Positions 1 through 15,282 of a stretch of 64,000 bases of DNA are shown in pieces; the first letter of the stretch is position 1; every line of letters begins with the position of its first letter. This stretch comes from Monosiga brevicollis MX1 (Eukaryota > Opisthokonta > Choanoflagellata > Craspedida > Salpingoecidae). The translations under genes were made by a program, and so were the position numbers. The notes under the pieces are model-generated. The model was not told the DNA's origin. It was given only the letters and a program-made list of their open reading frames with translations, and searched no databases. The DNA is taken from assembly GCF_000002865.3 (NCBI RefSeq), contig NW_001865045.1, positions 747,594 through 811,593 of the forward strand, in the 5' to 3' direction.

Positions 1-1000
1 GGCGGCACGTCAGGAGGCTGCGGCCACGCGCATCCAGGCGAGCTACCGCGGGTTCCAGGGCCGCAAGTCTGCGGCGACGCTTCGTGAGGCCAAGGCTGCT
101 GAGGCGGCTGCTGCTGCTGAGGCGGCACGAGCGGAGGCTGCTCGTGCGGAGGCGGCACGTCAGGAGGCTGCGGCCACGCGCATCCAGGCGAGCTACCGCG
201 GGTTCCAGGGCCGCAAGTCTGCGGCGACGCTTCGTGAGGCCAAGGCTGCTGAGGCGGCTGCTGCTGCTGAGGCGGCACGAGAGGAGGCTGCTCGTGCGGA
301 GGCGGCACGTCAGGAGGCTGCGGCCACGCGCATCCAGGCGAGCTACCGCGGGTTCCAGGGCCGCAAGTCTGCGGCGACGCTTCGTGAGGCCAAGGCTGCT
401 GAGGCGGCTGCTGCTGCTGAGGCGGCACGAGAGGAGGCTGCTCGTGCGGAGGCGGCACGTCAGGAGGCTGCGGCCACGCGCATCCAGGCGAGCTACCGCG
501 GGTTCCAGGGCCGCAAGTCTGCGGCGACGCTTCGTGAGGCCAAGGCTGCTGAGGCGGCTGCTGCTGCTGAGGCGGCACGAGCGGAGGCTGCTCGTGCGGA
601 GGCGGCACGTCAGGAGGCTGCGGCCACGCGCATCCAGGCGAGCTACCGCGGGTTCCAGGGCCGCAAGTCTGCGGCGACGCTTCGTGAGGCCAAGGCTGCT
701 GAGGCGGCTGCTGCTGCTGAGGCGGCACGAGAGGAGGCTGCTCGTGCGGAGGCGGCACGTCAGGAGGCTGCGGCCACGCGCATCCAGGCGAGCTACCGCG
801 GGTTCCAGGGCCGCAAGTCTGCGGCGACGCTTCGTGAGGCCAAGGCTGCTGAGGCGGCTGCTGCAGCTGAGGCGGCACGAGAGGAGGCTGCTCGTGCGGA
901 GGCGGCACGTCAGGAGGCTGCGGCCACGCGCATCCAGGCGAGCTACCGCGGGCTCCAGGGCCGCAAGTCTGCGGCGACGCTTCGTGAGGCCAAGGCTGCT
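1..1000 (+). repeat. 150-bp coding tandem repeat encoding IQ motifs (7 copies in window)
   Basis: Units begin at 1, 151, 301, 451, 601, 751 and 901 and are almost identical. Each encodes 50 residues: an IQ motif followed by an Ala/Glu/Arg-rich helix. A gcg/gag (Ala/Glu) variant near 131, 281, 431, 581, 731 and 881 follows the order A,E,E,A,E,E, which suggests a 450-bp block was duplicated. The last copy has RGLQ instead of RGFQ and runs into unique sequence. The array extends left of the window. Confidence 0.97.
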
Positions 1001-4000
1001 GAGGCGCGTGCTGCTGCCGTCCACGCGCCATTACAATCCCAGTTGGCGGATAACCCTACCCTGTCCTCTAGCACGACATTGTACACTGCCCATGACATTA
1101 CTGGTTTTACCGTTGCTGAAGACTTTAATCATGATATGCGTCACATTATACAACTTCAAGCGGTTTGGCGTGGCTGTCTTCAACGGATGCGTTATCGTCG
1201 TCTCTTCGACTCGCCCGTTACGATTCAAGCCATTCGCGCGTATATGCATATCTTGAACGGCAACGCCGCCGAGTGCCAACTCGAGCTCGAGCTGAATGCC
1301 ACAAAGCGTTTTGTAATGATCAAAGCTGACGAAATTACTGCCCTTGAGAAACAACTTGCTTTACTTGACTTGGAGATTGGACGCAAGGTTCGGACAGAGG
1401 AGGCTATATTGCATGATGTGCAAGTCAAAGGCCTCTTGCAGCCAACCCTCCCTGCCAACAAAGTCGATCTTCCTTCTGATTCGGTTCGTTTCGTCGTCAT
1501 TTATTATTATGTGCGCCTGACCCCTGTCTACATGTTAATCTAAAATGAAATTTGTACATTGATAGGATGGTAGTGACAACCTCTTGCATTATCGCCAGCT
1601 GTTGTTCGTTTTGCTTCATCAACCTGCCATCTGGAATGGATTGGCTCGTGCACCTGACATCTCGGCTGGAGATCTCTTGCGCCTCTGCCGCCTTGTGTTC
1701 AATCAGGGGTCTGGTAATCACGAGCAGGCCTTGTTGCTTGGAGTTTGCGAGGTGGGTATTTCATGTGCGTTTGCAATTTGCACAATGTCCCTTCTTTGCA
1801 TCTCTCAGTTCCGACATTCCCACCGTGCCTTGTTGTTTACTTTTTGCAGCATATTCTCGAGACGGAGATTTTCGACTTTCCTGCTAGACTGGAGGATGGC
1901 TTGGCACAACTTGGTGCCAACGCCAATGTCGCTTTCGCATGGCAGGCTGCGGGCAGTGCAAATGCCAGTCTTGGGGATTCAGATGATTTCGAAGAGATCC
2001 TGGTTCAGGAACTCGTTGTTTGGCTTGATAACATGCAGTCCCGTGCTGCTGCTCGGCTCAAGCACGAATCTCCTGCTGAGGAGCAAGCCAAGAATGTACC
2101 AGGCGAGGAGCGAGATGTCATTTCGCTCCTGGACGGCGACGAGATTCGGCAGGCAGAAGCAACCGTACAGCAGTTGGGTCTACCGTCTCTTGTCAGCAAC
2201 TGGAGTGTCCCAGACGTTGGTCGTTGGTTGGAGCGTGATCGCTTCAAGGCTTACAGCAAACGGTTCGAGAGTAAAGAGATTGATGGGCGCAAGCTGTTGG
2301 CGCTGGACAGCGCTGCTCTGCTTGATCTTGGGCTTCTTTCGACCTCAGCTCGGCGACTGGCCGAGCAAATCGCGTTATTGCGTGCCATTAACGAAAAGGC
2401 CGAACTGGCACACGCAGGCCCCACTTCAACGGGAGCTCTGGTGAAAACCGATGGCGTTTCCCTTGAAGCACCACGATATGGGTGCAGCGGCGACCCGCAT
2501 GATTGGACCCTGACGCAAGTTCTGACATGGCTCAAGCGAGCAGGACACGATGATGCAGTTTCAGCTTTTGTTCAGGCCGAGGTGTCTGGTGCAAATCTTT
2601 CCAGCTTGGACGCCGCTGCTTTGAAAATGCTTGGCGTGCATGACCCAAACCGATTGGAGATGGACATTAACGCGCTCTTCAGCTCGACTGTCGAGGCTGG
2701 GCTGTCTGCATCGAGTGCCGACGATTTGCCCGAAGAATTGCATTTGGCATTTGGTCTGCTTCGCACACTGTGGTCTCGACGCCGCAACTTGCGCTTTGGG
2801 GTTTGCTATTTGACGGGTGTTTTGAACAAGAGTTTGCAGCGGCGCTATCCACAAGTAGCGCGCCTGGAGATTCTACGCGCTGCAGGACTAGGGTTTTATT
2901 ACCAGTATCTGCGCCATGCTATGCAAGCGGCTTTGCGCCGGACATTGGATAAGGCTGAATTGCCTTCAGCTGAATATGATCTTGTCACGCAAACGGCAGC
3001 CCGTTCGTTCGAACTTGTGCGCTTGGCGTTCCTCGGTGAACGCTCCTTTCGCACCGCTTCTGTTGGCTTGCAGGCGGATCGTCGCTTGTATGACCGTTTC
3101 TTTCTTCAAGCAACTAGTCAATTGCTGGACTTGACAAAGCACATGACGCTTACAGCGTCACTCGAGGAATATTTCGGGCTCGACGAATTCTCCTCATTCG
3201 AATCGGCGGGCTCCTCAACGGTGTACATGAGTTTGGTGGATCTCTTTCGCTTGCACGAGCTTCTTATCTCCAATTATGACAGCTTTCCTGCTCGCTGTCG
3301 CGAATTATTGCGACCACTTTTGGGCGCGTTTGAACCGCGAGCACGCAAAGCCTTACCGGGCATGCATCTTGTACCAGACTTTGTGTCTGAGGCGACCGTC
3401 GACATTGAGCTCTCGAAGCATTTCCTGGCGCGCTGGCAGGTCGAAGATGTGTCCAGCTGGCTTGAGGATTTGCAACTGAATCAGTACATCTTGCCCTTTG
3501 CCACACACTTGGTGAATGGCAAGACCCTGCTCAAGGTTAAGAAAGCGGCCGACTTTTCAAAATACGGTGTGGTGGATTACAAGGACTCAATGGTGCTTTT
3601 TCGGAATCTTCGCCACCTGCGACTTCGTCTTGCGGCAGCAGCTGCGGTGGAACAGCCGGATCGAGCAACCGCTTCGCGTAGCGGTCTTGCCAGCGTTTTT
3701 TCGCCCTGGCGACGATCGCAGACACCGCCTAGTGCCCCTGAAGGCATCAAGGGCTGGTCGGCTCAAGAATGCGTGGTGTGGCTGACCAAAATTGGCTTTG
3801 AGCGCTACGAGTCACTTTTTCAAGACCAAAAAGTCACGGGCAAGGTTCTTGATGCCATGGAGGATGGTTCTGGATTTGAGCGCTTGGGTGTTCGCAATGT
3901 TAAGGACTGCATGGCCATGTTTCGTCACCTCAACGCGGCCAAGGTTCACGCGGGTGAAGCAGCTCTGCCAGCAGCAGCCCTCAACTCGTCAAGCCGACGG

Positions 4001-5101
4001 GAAAGCGCAAGTAGCATCGCAAGCAGCGTAGCTGGCAGCGATAGTCCGTTAACTGCACGCCGCCGACAGCGTCGGGGACCCAAGGACTTTTACGTACCTT
4101 GTGCGGACGACTTTGGACGTGATGCCCGTGATTTGTCTCGTCCGTTAGCGCTGGATGTGGTGCGGTCTTCAGCCGCTGATGTGCTGGATACACGTGCCAC
4201 CTCCGAGCGCCTTGACCACGAGGCATTGTTGGCCAAGACGAAGAAAATGGTGGTCGACTTGCTGCGCCAATCAGAGGCTACCAGTATTCCCGAACTATTG
4301 ACTGAGCGAGTGACACCGGTACAGGAGGCGGGGCATCGTCAATTCACGGCACGTCAACAAAGTCAACCTGGTCTCAACGACAAGGCGCGTACGCGCGCGC
4401 TCTCCATTGTCGGAACTTCCCTCAAGAAGCTGCAAAGTATGGCAACCAACAACTTGGAAACGTTGAGTAGCGCTGGGTTGGTACAAGCTTCAAACAACTA
4501 CCAAGACGTGCTGGACGGTATTGCCAAGGATATTCGTTTTCATGCGCACGAACTACGGGCGCGACCACGTGAGCTGCGAAAATTGCGGGAGGCTAAGGCA
4601 CGCATGGAAGTGCGACTGGCCGAGTTGCAGGAGCGCATCGAGAGCTATCGAGCCATCGCCAAGACGCTCTCTGCCACCGGTGGACCGCCTACCAGTGCTG
4701 GCTCCAGTGCCGGTCGACCTGGCGCTGTGGGGCCCAGCACGCATAGCCTTCCCAACACAGCCGGTGTGAAAACTGCCAAGGCACGAAAAATTGGCACACA
4801 GTTTGGTACACACACATTCTCGGGTGCCAAACTGAAGCAGAAAAAAGTTTTCCACTGCTTGACGGCTTCAGCCAGTGTGACACTGAAAGAAGTGCACTTG
4901 GAGGCCTCCTCTTATCAGCAAGGCGAATTGCGGCTAGCAGCTCGTCTGTCCGCGTCTCGATGGAGCCGCGTCACGACGTCGTTGGCCGAGCTGCGCACGC
5001 GAGCACTCTCCGGAGTCTTGCTATACAGTGACCTCGACGGCATCGAACTCAACTTGACCCCCTTGATCTCCATGATTGAAAAAGTATTGCCGACGGCCTG
5101 A
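2..5101 (+). CDS. IQGAP: IQGAP-like scaffold protein with IQ repeats and four SAM domains (5' end outside window)
   Basis: IQGAPs are actin and calmodulin scaffolds that bind Cdc42/Rac. Exons: 2-1483, 1566-1751 and 1850-5101, with introns 1484-1565 and 1752-1849 both GT-AG and in phase. The first exon encodes seven near-identical 50-residue IQ repeats (core RIQASYRGFQGRK), then a degenerate IQ and a segment like the IQGAP linker (EKQLALLDLEIG). The GAP-related domain starts at LVFNQGSGNHEQALLL and resumes at LRFGVCYLTGVLNKSLQRRYP. Two SAM domains lie between these halves (about 2190-2400 and 2490-2680). Two more lie after the domain (about 3420-3620 and 3745-3930). The C-terminal RGCT region follows (NNYQDVLDGIAKDIR; SGAKLKQKKV). 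The Ras-GAP arginine-finger position appears to be Asn, as expected for a non-catalytic IQGAP domain. Any calponin-homology domain would lie upstream of the window. Stop at 5099-5101. Confidence 0.9.
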
Positions 5102-5251
5102 TCATATCACGAGCCTGCCTCTTGTTGTCTCACGTCATACAAGTTTTTTTGTTTCTATTTTTTTTTTCTGATTCTTGTTTGTTCGTTCTTTCCTACCGAC
5201 ACGTTCTTACACATTCAATTAGGCGATGTTCTTTAGGTGTGTGGTGATGTT

Positions 5252-5257
5252 AATAAA
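5252..5257 (+). promoter_or_regulatory. candidate polyadenylation signal of the IQGAP-like gene
   Basis: An AATAAA hexamer lies about 150 bp after the IQGAP-like stop, in an AT-rich stretch. It is the only such hexamer I noticed there, and no transcript evidence is available. Confidence 0.5.
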
Positions 5258-6012
5258 AATATGATCATAGGAGCGGGAGTGATTGACAAATCGATCTGAA
5301 TGGTCACCTGCGACTCTCTGGGTTTGTGGGCAGAAGTTGCTACTGACGCTATCCTGCGTGGATTTGTTCGGCTGCTTATTCTTTAAGCATGAGAATTGGG
5401 AAAAGCAGCAGCCACGTCGTAACGCTTCTGTGGTGAACTGGTTCTTGAGGGGTCGCCCAGGTCGGGCTACCAGTACTAGGTGTCGACCAGAAGGTCGACT
5501 CTTCCTCCATGCGCCATTCCTCGACCCGGGCCTCCGCCTCCGCCATCATAGCGTTCCAGTCAAGAGAGGCGTGCCTGCAGTAAAGGAACAAGGAACCTCG
5601 ACATAGTAAAGTGACCCCTTGTAGTTGTAAGCTGATGTGTTCCGTTACAATCCTACATGGGAGCGTGTGTGAAAGTTGTTACACTTTGAACAATGACCGT
5701 TAACGGCCGTACACACACACACACACACACACGTTTGTTTTGGCGGCAGCGCCGTTTTTTACCGCCACACACATTTTGCGCGCGCGCGCCGAACGGGCAA
5801 AGGGTAGATAAAAAGCATTTGAAGTCGCCATCGGAGGGCAGCTTGGTGCACAAAGTGGAGCCCGGTTGCTTCTTGATTTGCGATTGCATTGGGGGGGCTC
5901 GACCGCTAGGCCAGCTCGCCTGGACGTTTTAAGCTGCCGTTGCACTTTGGTGCAATCAAAAAGTCGTGGCTACTCTACTACTCCGCATTCGTGATAGAAG
6001 AGGGTCGCAGGT
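5258..6012. other. intergenic stretch between IQGAP-like and USP genes, with a (CA)n tract
   Basis: No convincing gene is seen. A CA microsatellite lies at 5711-5732. Short open frames on both strands are low-complexity or lack recognisable features. The promoter of the downstream USP gene should lie here, but no core motif is clear. Confidence 0.6.
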
Positions 6013-9000
6013 ATGCCTCAGCGGCTGCCTCGGGGGCTGAATAGCCCTGGCGGTTACCCCCAGCTGGGCAACCCGACACTCCGTGCTTTCACGGTACGTT
6101 TGCCTTTTATCATATTGCCTTCCTCTCAATCTCCGGGCCCTTGCTGGTGGAGGGCCCTTTGTGAGCTCATCGGAAGTCATGTTGTGGATACAAATAGCAC
6201 AAGAAGCATGGACGCAACTTTGGGGCCACGCGTCCCCAGCTTGATGTGCGGCGCATCGCTCGAAAAAGTACTGAATTTGGCTTTTCCACGGATGACAACA
6301 TACCACCCAGCTCGACCACCCCGACCTCCACGTCGCGGCCTGCCCAGCTCAAACTTCAACAGAAAGCCGCCTCTCGCTCACCCGTCTCAGTCACTCAGAG
6401 TCGGTTGCAGAACCCAACCATACAGTCGCCCCAGATTTCGCGAGCAAGTCACAAGCACGCTTCCCCGGATGCCCTCGCCAAGTCCAGCGAGCGGCCTGCC
6501 TCCGGTAGCGTTTTGATGCGCAAGCTCAAAGTTGTTGAGGAAGTGCAAGAGCAGCAGCACAAGCTCACTTTAGAAAACCACGCCAAGGCCATCTCGACGC
6601 TGCATCGCACTACAGCGGCATCACCAACCCGATCACCGAATGTCGTCGATAGTCTACTCCGTCATGGTTCTTCCGCCCAAGCGCGCAACGCCGCTTCTCA
6701 GGCCAAGCTTGCTACCCCCCCGGCAATTTCTTTCACCGATAGCGAGGGGGATGCTCATCGGCCTTGGCTTCCACAAAGCAAACGGGCCAAGTGGAGCAGC
6801 TCCAACCTTCCACGCAAGGCGTCATCCAGTGGCGGCGCGTCTGAGGGCAGTGTCGCCAGCGTGTCCTTTGAAGGCTTTCGCAATGTTGGCAATACCTGCT
6901 ACTTGAATGCAGTGCTCCAATCCTTGCTGGCCGTGCACTGCTTCGTGGATGATCTTCGCGAATTTGCCACGCCTGAGCGCTTCGCTCATTCACCAACTGC
7001 CCCAGCACAGCCAAGCACCGTCACCTGGTTCGTTGAATATCTGCAGTCATCCTTTCGCGACCTCTCAACCTGACCTGGGGCGTTGCGCATGACGCTGATT
7101 CACTCTCTGCTTGTGTTCTGTAGTGCGCTACAAAAGCTCATCAAGCAAATTGATCAACGCGAGGTAAGACGATCAAGGCCGAAGCTGGGGGAGCGTGTTT
7201 TTTTCAGTTGTGCTTTCAAAGCGTGGAAAGGGGGTTTGTCACTCGTGCTTCGTCTCACCCATCTCTCACCTACAATTGTGCCCGCGCAGAAGAAACAACT
7301 GGCACCGATCGATCCTTCAGCCATCAAGCACTGCTTGGCGCAAACTGCGACTGCCTTTGAGGGCTGGGGCCAGCAGGATGCCCATGAATTCTTATCGTTC
7401 TTATTGGACCGCCTACTTGCCGAGACTGAGGATGAGGACACTTCTGAGCCCGGCAGTCCTGCATCGGCCGCGAGTACTACGTCCTTAGCGGAAGCTAAAT
7501 TAGCGCCACGATCACCCTCTCCCATCAATGGTCTTGGCATCATTCCCAGCAACTTTGGCGGCGAACTGCTCCACCAGCGTGCCTGCACCGGGTGCAAGGT
7601 AAGCTTGAGAGTGACAAAGAGGAACGGAGGGATGGCGAGAAAGCAAAGCAACTGCACGCACACCCGCACAAAAATACGCACGCGCACCCACGCACGCCCA
7701 TGAGAAAAGAAAGAATCTGTCCATAGCTCCGTGAGCGCCACTGTGCAGGTGTCGCGCTTGATTCTCCTGATAGAAACATTAAGTCTCAGCAATGCACCAA
7801 TTCACCCACATATGCGTCCCACCTCAGCGCTCTAGTTCATGGTCAGAAGCTTTTCTCGTGCTAAGTTTGGAGCTGCCTTCGTCGAATGATCCCTCTGCTA
7901 CACCGCCCACGCTCCAGAAATTGCTCGCAACTTCTCTTGCGGTAGGATTACTCCTTTTTACATGTCTGACCTCTGCTAGAACAGGTGCCAAATGCGCACG
8001 CCGGATCGCTGATGACCATATCCTGTCTGTATGCCTGTTGCTTGTTGGTAGCCGGAGGATGTGGAATACAAATGCGAGTCCTGCGACTGCACCACTTCAA
8101 GACTCACCCACAGGTGAACATCGGGTTTATCACGCACCCAAGCATGGTCAGGTTTTGTTAGGCATCACATTCACTGGCCTGGACATTTCTGTCGTGCTTG
8201 AAACTGCAGGCTGTCACGCCTACCGCGATGCTTGATACTGCATGTCAAGCGCTTTACTTATGACCTGCAATGGCATTCGCGACGCAAGCTACATCAACCT
8301 ATACGCTTGGAACGCTCACTCCAAACTTGTGCGTGACACCCTTGGCTTGTGTTTACCGTGTGAGACGTCTCTCCAAGTTCTCATCGCTTCTGCCACGTCG
8401 CAACCTTTTTTTATGTATGTGTGTATGTATGTATGTATGCTCGAGTAGCCCACGTACTCGCACGGCGCATTAAAGGTCCAGTGCCAGTGGCCAGCGCTAA
8501 GAGCGCCGCTTTGCCAGACCATCCGTTAAAGCGCGTACTCTTCCAATCCACAGACGAGGTGAGTTTGTGAAGCTGGCGAGACCCATGGACTTGACCCATT
8601 TTTTTTTTCTTTATTCAATTTAACGGCATGCAAATGCGTCCAGGCCTCCGATGAGGGTCAGTGGCTGGAAGAAGCCTCTACGTCCGAGACCGGCATTGAC
8701 TGTAGGTTCCCATAGCTCAGTGCTTTGGCCTGTTAGTTCTTTGGGCTTCTCATCGTCGCTTCCACGAGCAGGTGCAGTCACACCGTCGTCGGGTTCAGAA
8801 CTGCATGCTGCCAGCAAGTACCGCATCGTTGCAGTTACGCGCCATCATGGGACCACAGAGGGTGGCCACTACATTGCTGATGTTCTTGACAGAGAGCACG
8901 GCTGGCGAGTGTTTGACGACAGTCGTGTCACCAAGGTAAAATTAGAAGCACGATCTTGGCTGACAAGCTTTGCAAACGCAAACCACGTTCTCACGACGCT

Positions 9001-9134
9001 GCCCCCCCGGTCCTCTTTTACAGTCTGACTGGGGCTCCGTGCGGAGGGCCAACGAACGCGATGGCTATCTGTATTTCTATGTCCACGATAGCTGCAGTGC
9101 ACCACACCCCGCACAAGCCAACGCCCACCCTTGA
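6013..9134 (+). CDS. USP37: ubiquitin carboxyl-terminal hydrolase, USP26/29/37-like
   Basis: A cysteine protease that removes ubiquitin from proteins. Exons: 6013-6093, 6240-7045 (end uncertain), 7124-7163, 7290-7598, 7828-7941, 8052-8113, 8210-8328, about 8446-8558, 8644-8701, 8772-8935 and 9024-9134. Phases agree at the joins. The Cys box is GNTCYLNAVLQSLL, and the QQD element is GWGQQDAHEFLSFLLDRL. Zinc-ribbon cysteine pairs are CTGC (exon 4) and CESC (exon 6). The substrate-groove motif is LPRCLILHVKRF, the catalytic His is in GGHYIAD, and the C-terminal motif is GYLYFYVH. Exon 4 resembles the matching part of USP37 (paralysed-DAHEFL segment after a Lys-rich helix). The first 280 residues are Ser/Pro-rich and unlike known domains. 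The donor ending exon 2 is a weak GTCATC, so that junction is the least certain. Confidence 0.9.
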
Positions 9135-9216
9135 GTGGTTTGCTGTTCCTCTGTACCTCCGTCATCCGAAGGTGTTAGCAAGTATTATTACGTGATTGAG
9201 AATATACCTCGGCACA

Positions 9217-9222
9217 AATAAA
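9217..9222 (+). promoter_or_regulatory. candidate polyadenylation signal of the USP gene
   Basis: An AATAAA hexamer lies 83 bp after the USP stop. The USP gene and the myosin gene converge here with only about 250 bp between their stop codons. Confidence 0.55.
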
Positions 9223-9384
9223 CTTAATTGAATAGACGAATCAATTGCTGACAGAGGAAGGAGTCGGACATCGTGTTGCAAGGTGGAAACGAGAACAGGC
9301 GGTCTTTTCGAGGCGAACAAACCAAGGGAAGTCAAGAAAAAGCTAAACAAAAAATTTGCAGGAGGGAAAAGAAGCTTGCATGGC

Positions 9385-14339
<4,955 letters not shown>

Positions 14340-14859
14340 CTAGATGCCATGCCAGCGACACCAGGAGCCGAGGGTGAGACAAGTGACGATGTGAAACAAG
14401 GCGTGCAATCGATCCCCCGTTGTAATTTGGCTGTGTGTGGTGATGGGATCTCGAGAGCCAAGAAAGTCTGTGGACCGTGGAGAGATGTGGAGGCCGCAAG
14501 CAGACGCGAGAACATCAAGTTGATGGGGCACATGAGCCGATCGAGGTCGACCAAGACGGCAGGTGCGTCAAAGGGGGCGTGTCCCCCTCTGCGATGACGA
14601 CGGCATGTCTGCTTGTGGTTCAAGTCCGACGCGAAGACGATCTCGGCCACAAAGAGTATTTGCAGACAAAGGAGGATCGGCTTCATCGCCCCAACTGCTG
14701 CTTCCCACGCCAACACACGAGATTCACTGGCACTGCCCTTTTCAATGCGAATGAGTCGTGACACACCCACACCGATACGCACCATGTTGCCGTTCCACTG
14801 CTCCACAACAAATTCCAAGCTTGAGTAACTTGAAAAGAGTGGGAAACGGAGCAAAGGGG

Positions 14860-15175
14860 AGAGAGAGTTTGAGAGAGAGTTTGAGAGAGAGAGAGAGTTT
14901 GAGAGAGAGAGAGAGTTTGAGAGAGAGAGAGAGTTTGAGAGAGAGAGAGAGAGTTGAGAGAGAGAGAGAGAGTTACAGTTTGAGAGAGTTACAGTTTGAG
15001 AGAGTTTGAGTTACAGTTTGAGAGAGTTTGAGAGAGAGTTTGAGAGTTGAGAGAGAGAGAGAGAGTTACAGTTTGAGAGAGTTTGAGAGTTGAGAGAGAG
15101 AGAGAGAGTTACAGTTTGAGAGAGTTTGAGAGAGAGTTTGAGAGTTGAGAGAGAGAGTTAAAGTTTGAGAGTTTG
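14860..15175. repeat. GAGAGAGTTT-type satellite
   Basis: About 315 bp built from GA runs punctuated by TTT and TTACAGTTT, in irregular units of 8-30 bp. It lies between the 5' end of the myosin gene and the 3' end of the METTL25-like gene, both on the minus strand. The surrounding 14340-14860 stretch holds an open minus-strand frame that could contain myosin leader exons, but I could not confirm it. Confidence 0.9.
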
Positions 15176-15282
15176 ACAATGTGTTGGGTTGGAGGAGTTG
15201 GTGAAAAGTGTAATATCGGTTAGACATGATGGTGCATGAATGTCAGACTTGTAAGATGGCGATGGCACGAAGTGTGAAAAGC

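Noticed and set aside
1-1000. CRISPR-like or satellite DNA
   Set aside because: The unit is coding, has no spacers and continues in frame into IQGAP.
84-1256. Arg/Leu-rich 390-residue plus-strand frame over the repeats
   Set aside because: It is a shifted reading of the IQ repeat array. The frame beginning at base 2 gives real IQ motifs and continues into IQGAP sequence.
5376-5606. Small frames on both strands in the IQGAP-USP gap
   Set aside because: They are short, unconserved in appearance, and have no supporting splice or poly-A arrangement.
14758-15009. Arg/Glu/Ser-rich frame
   Set aside because: It is a translation of the GAGAG satellite.
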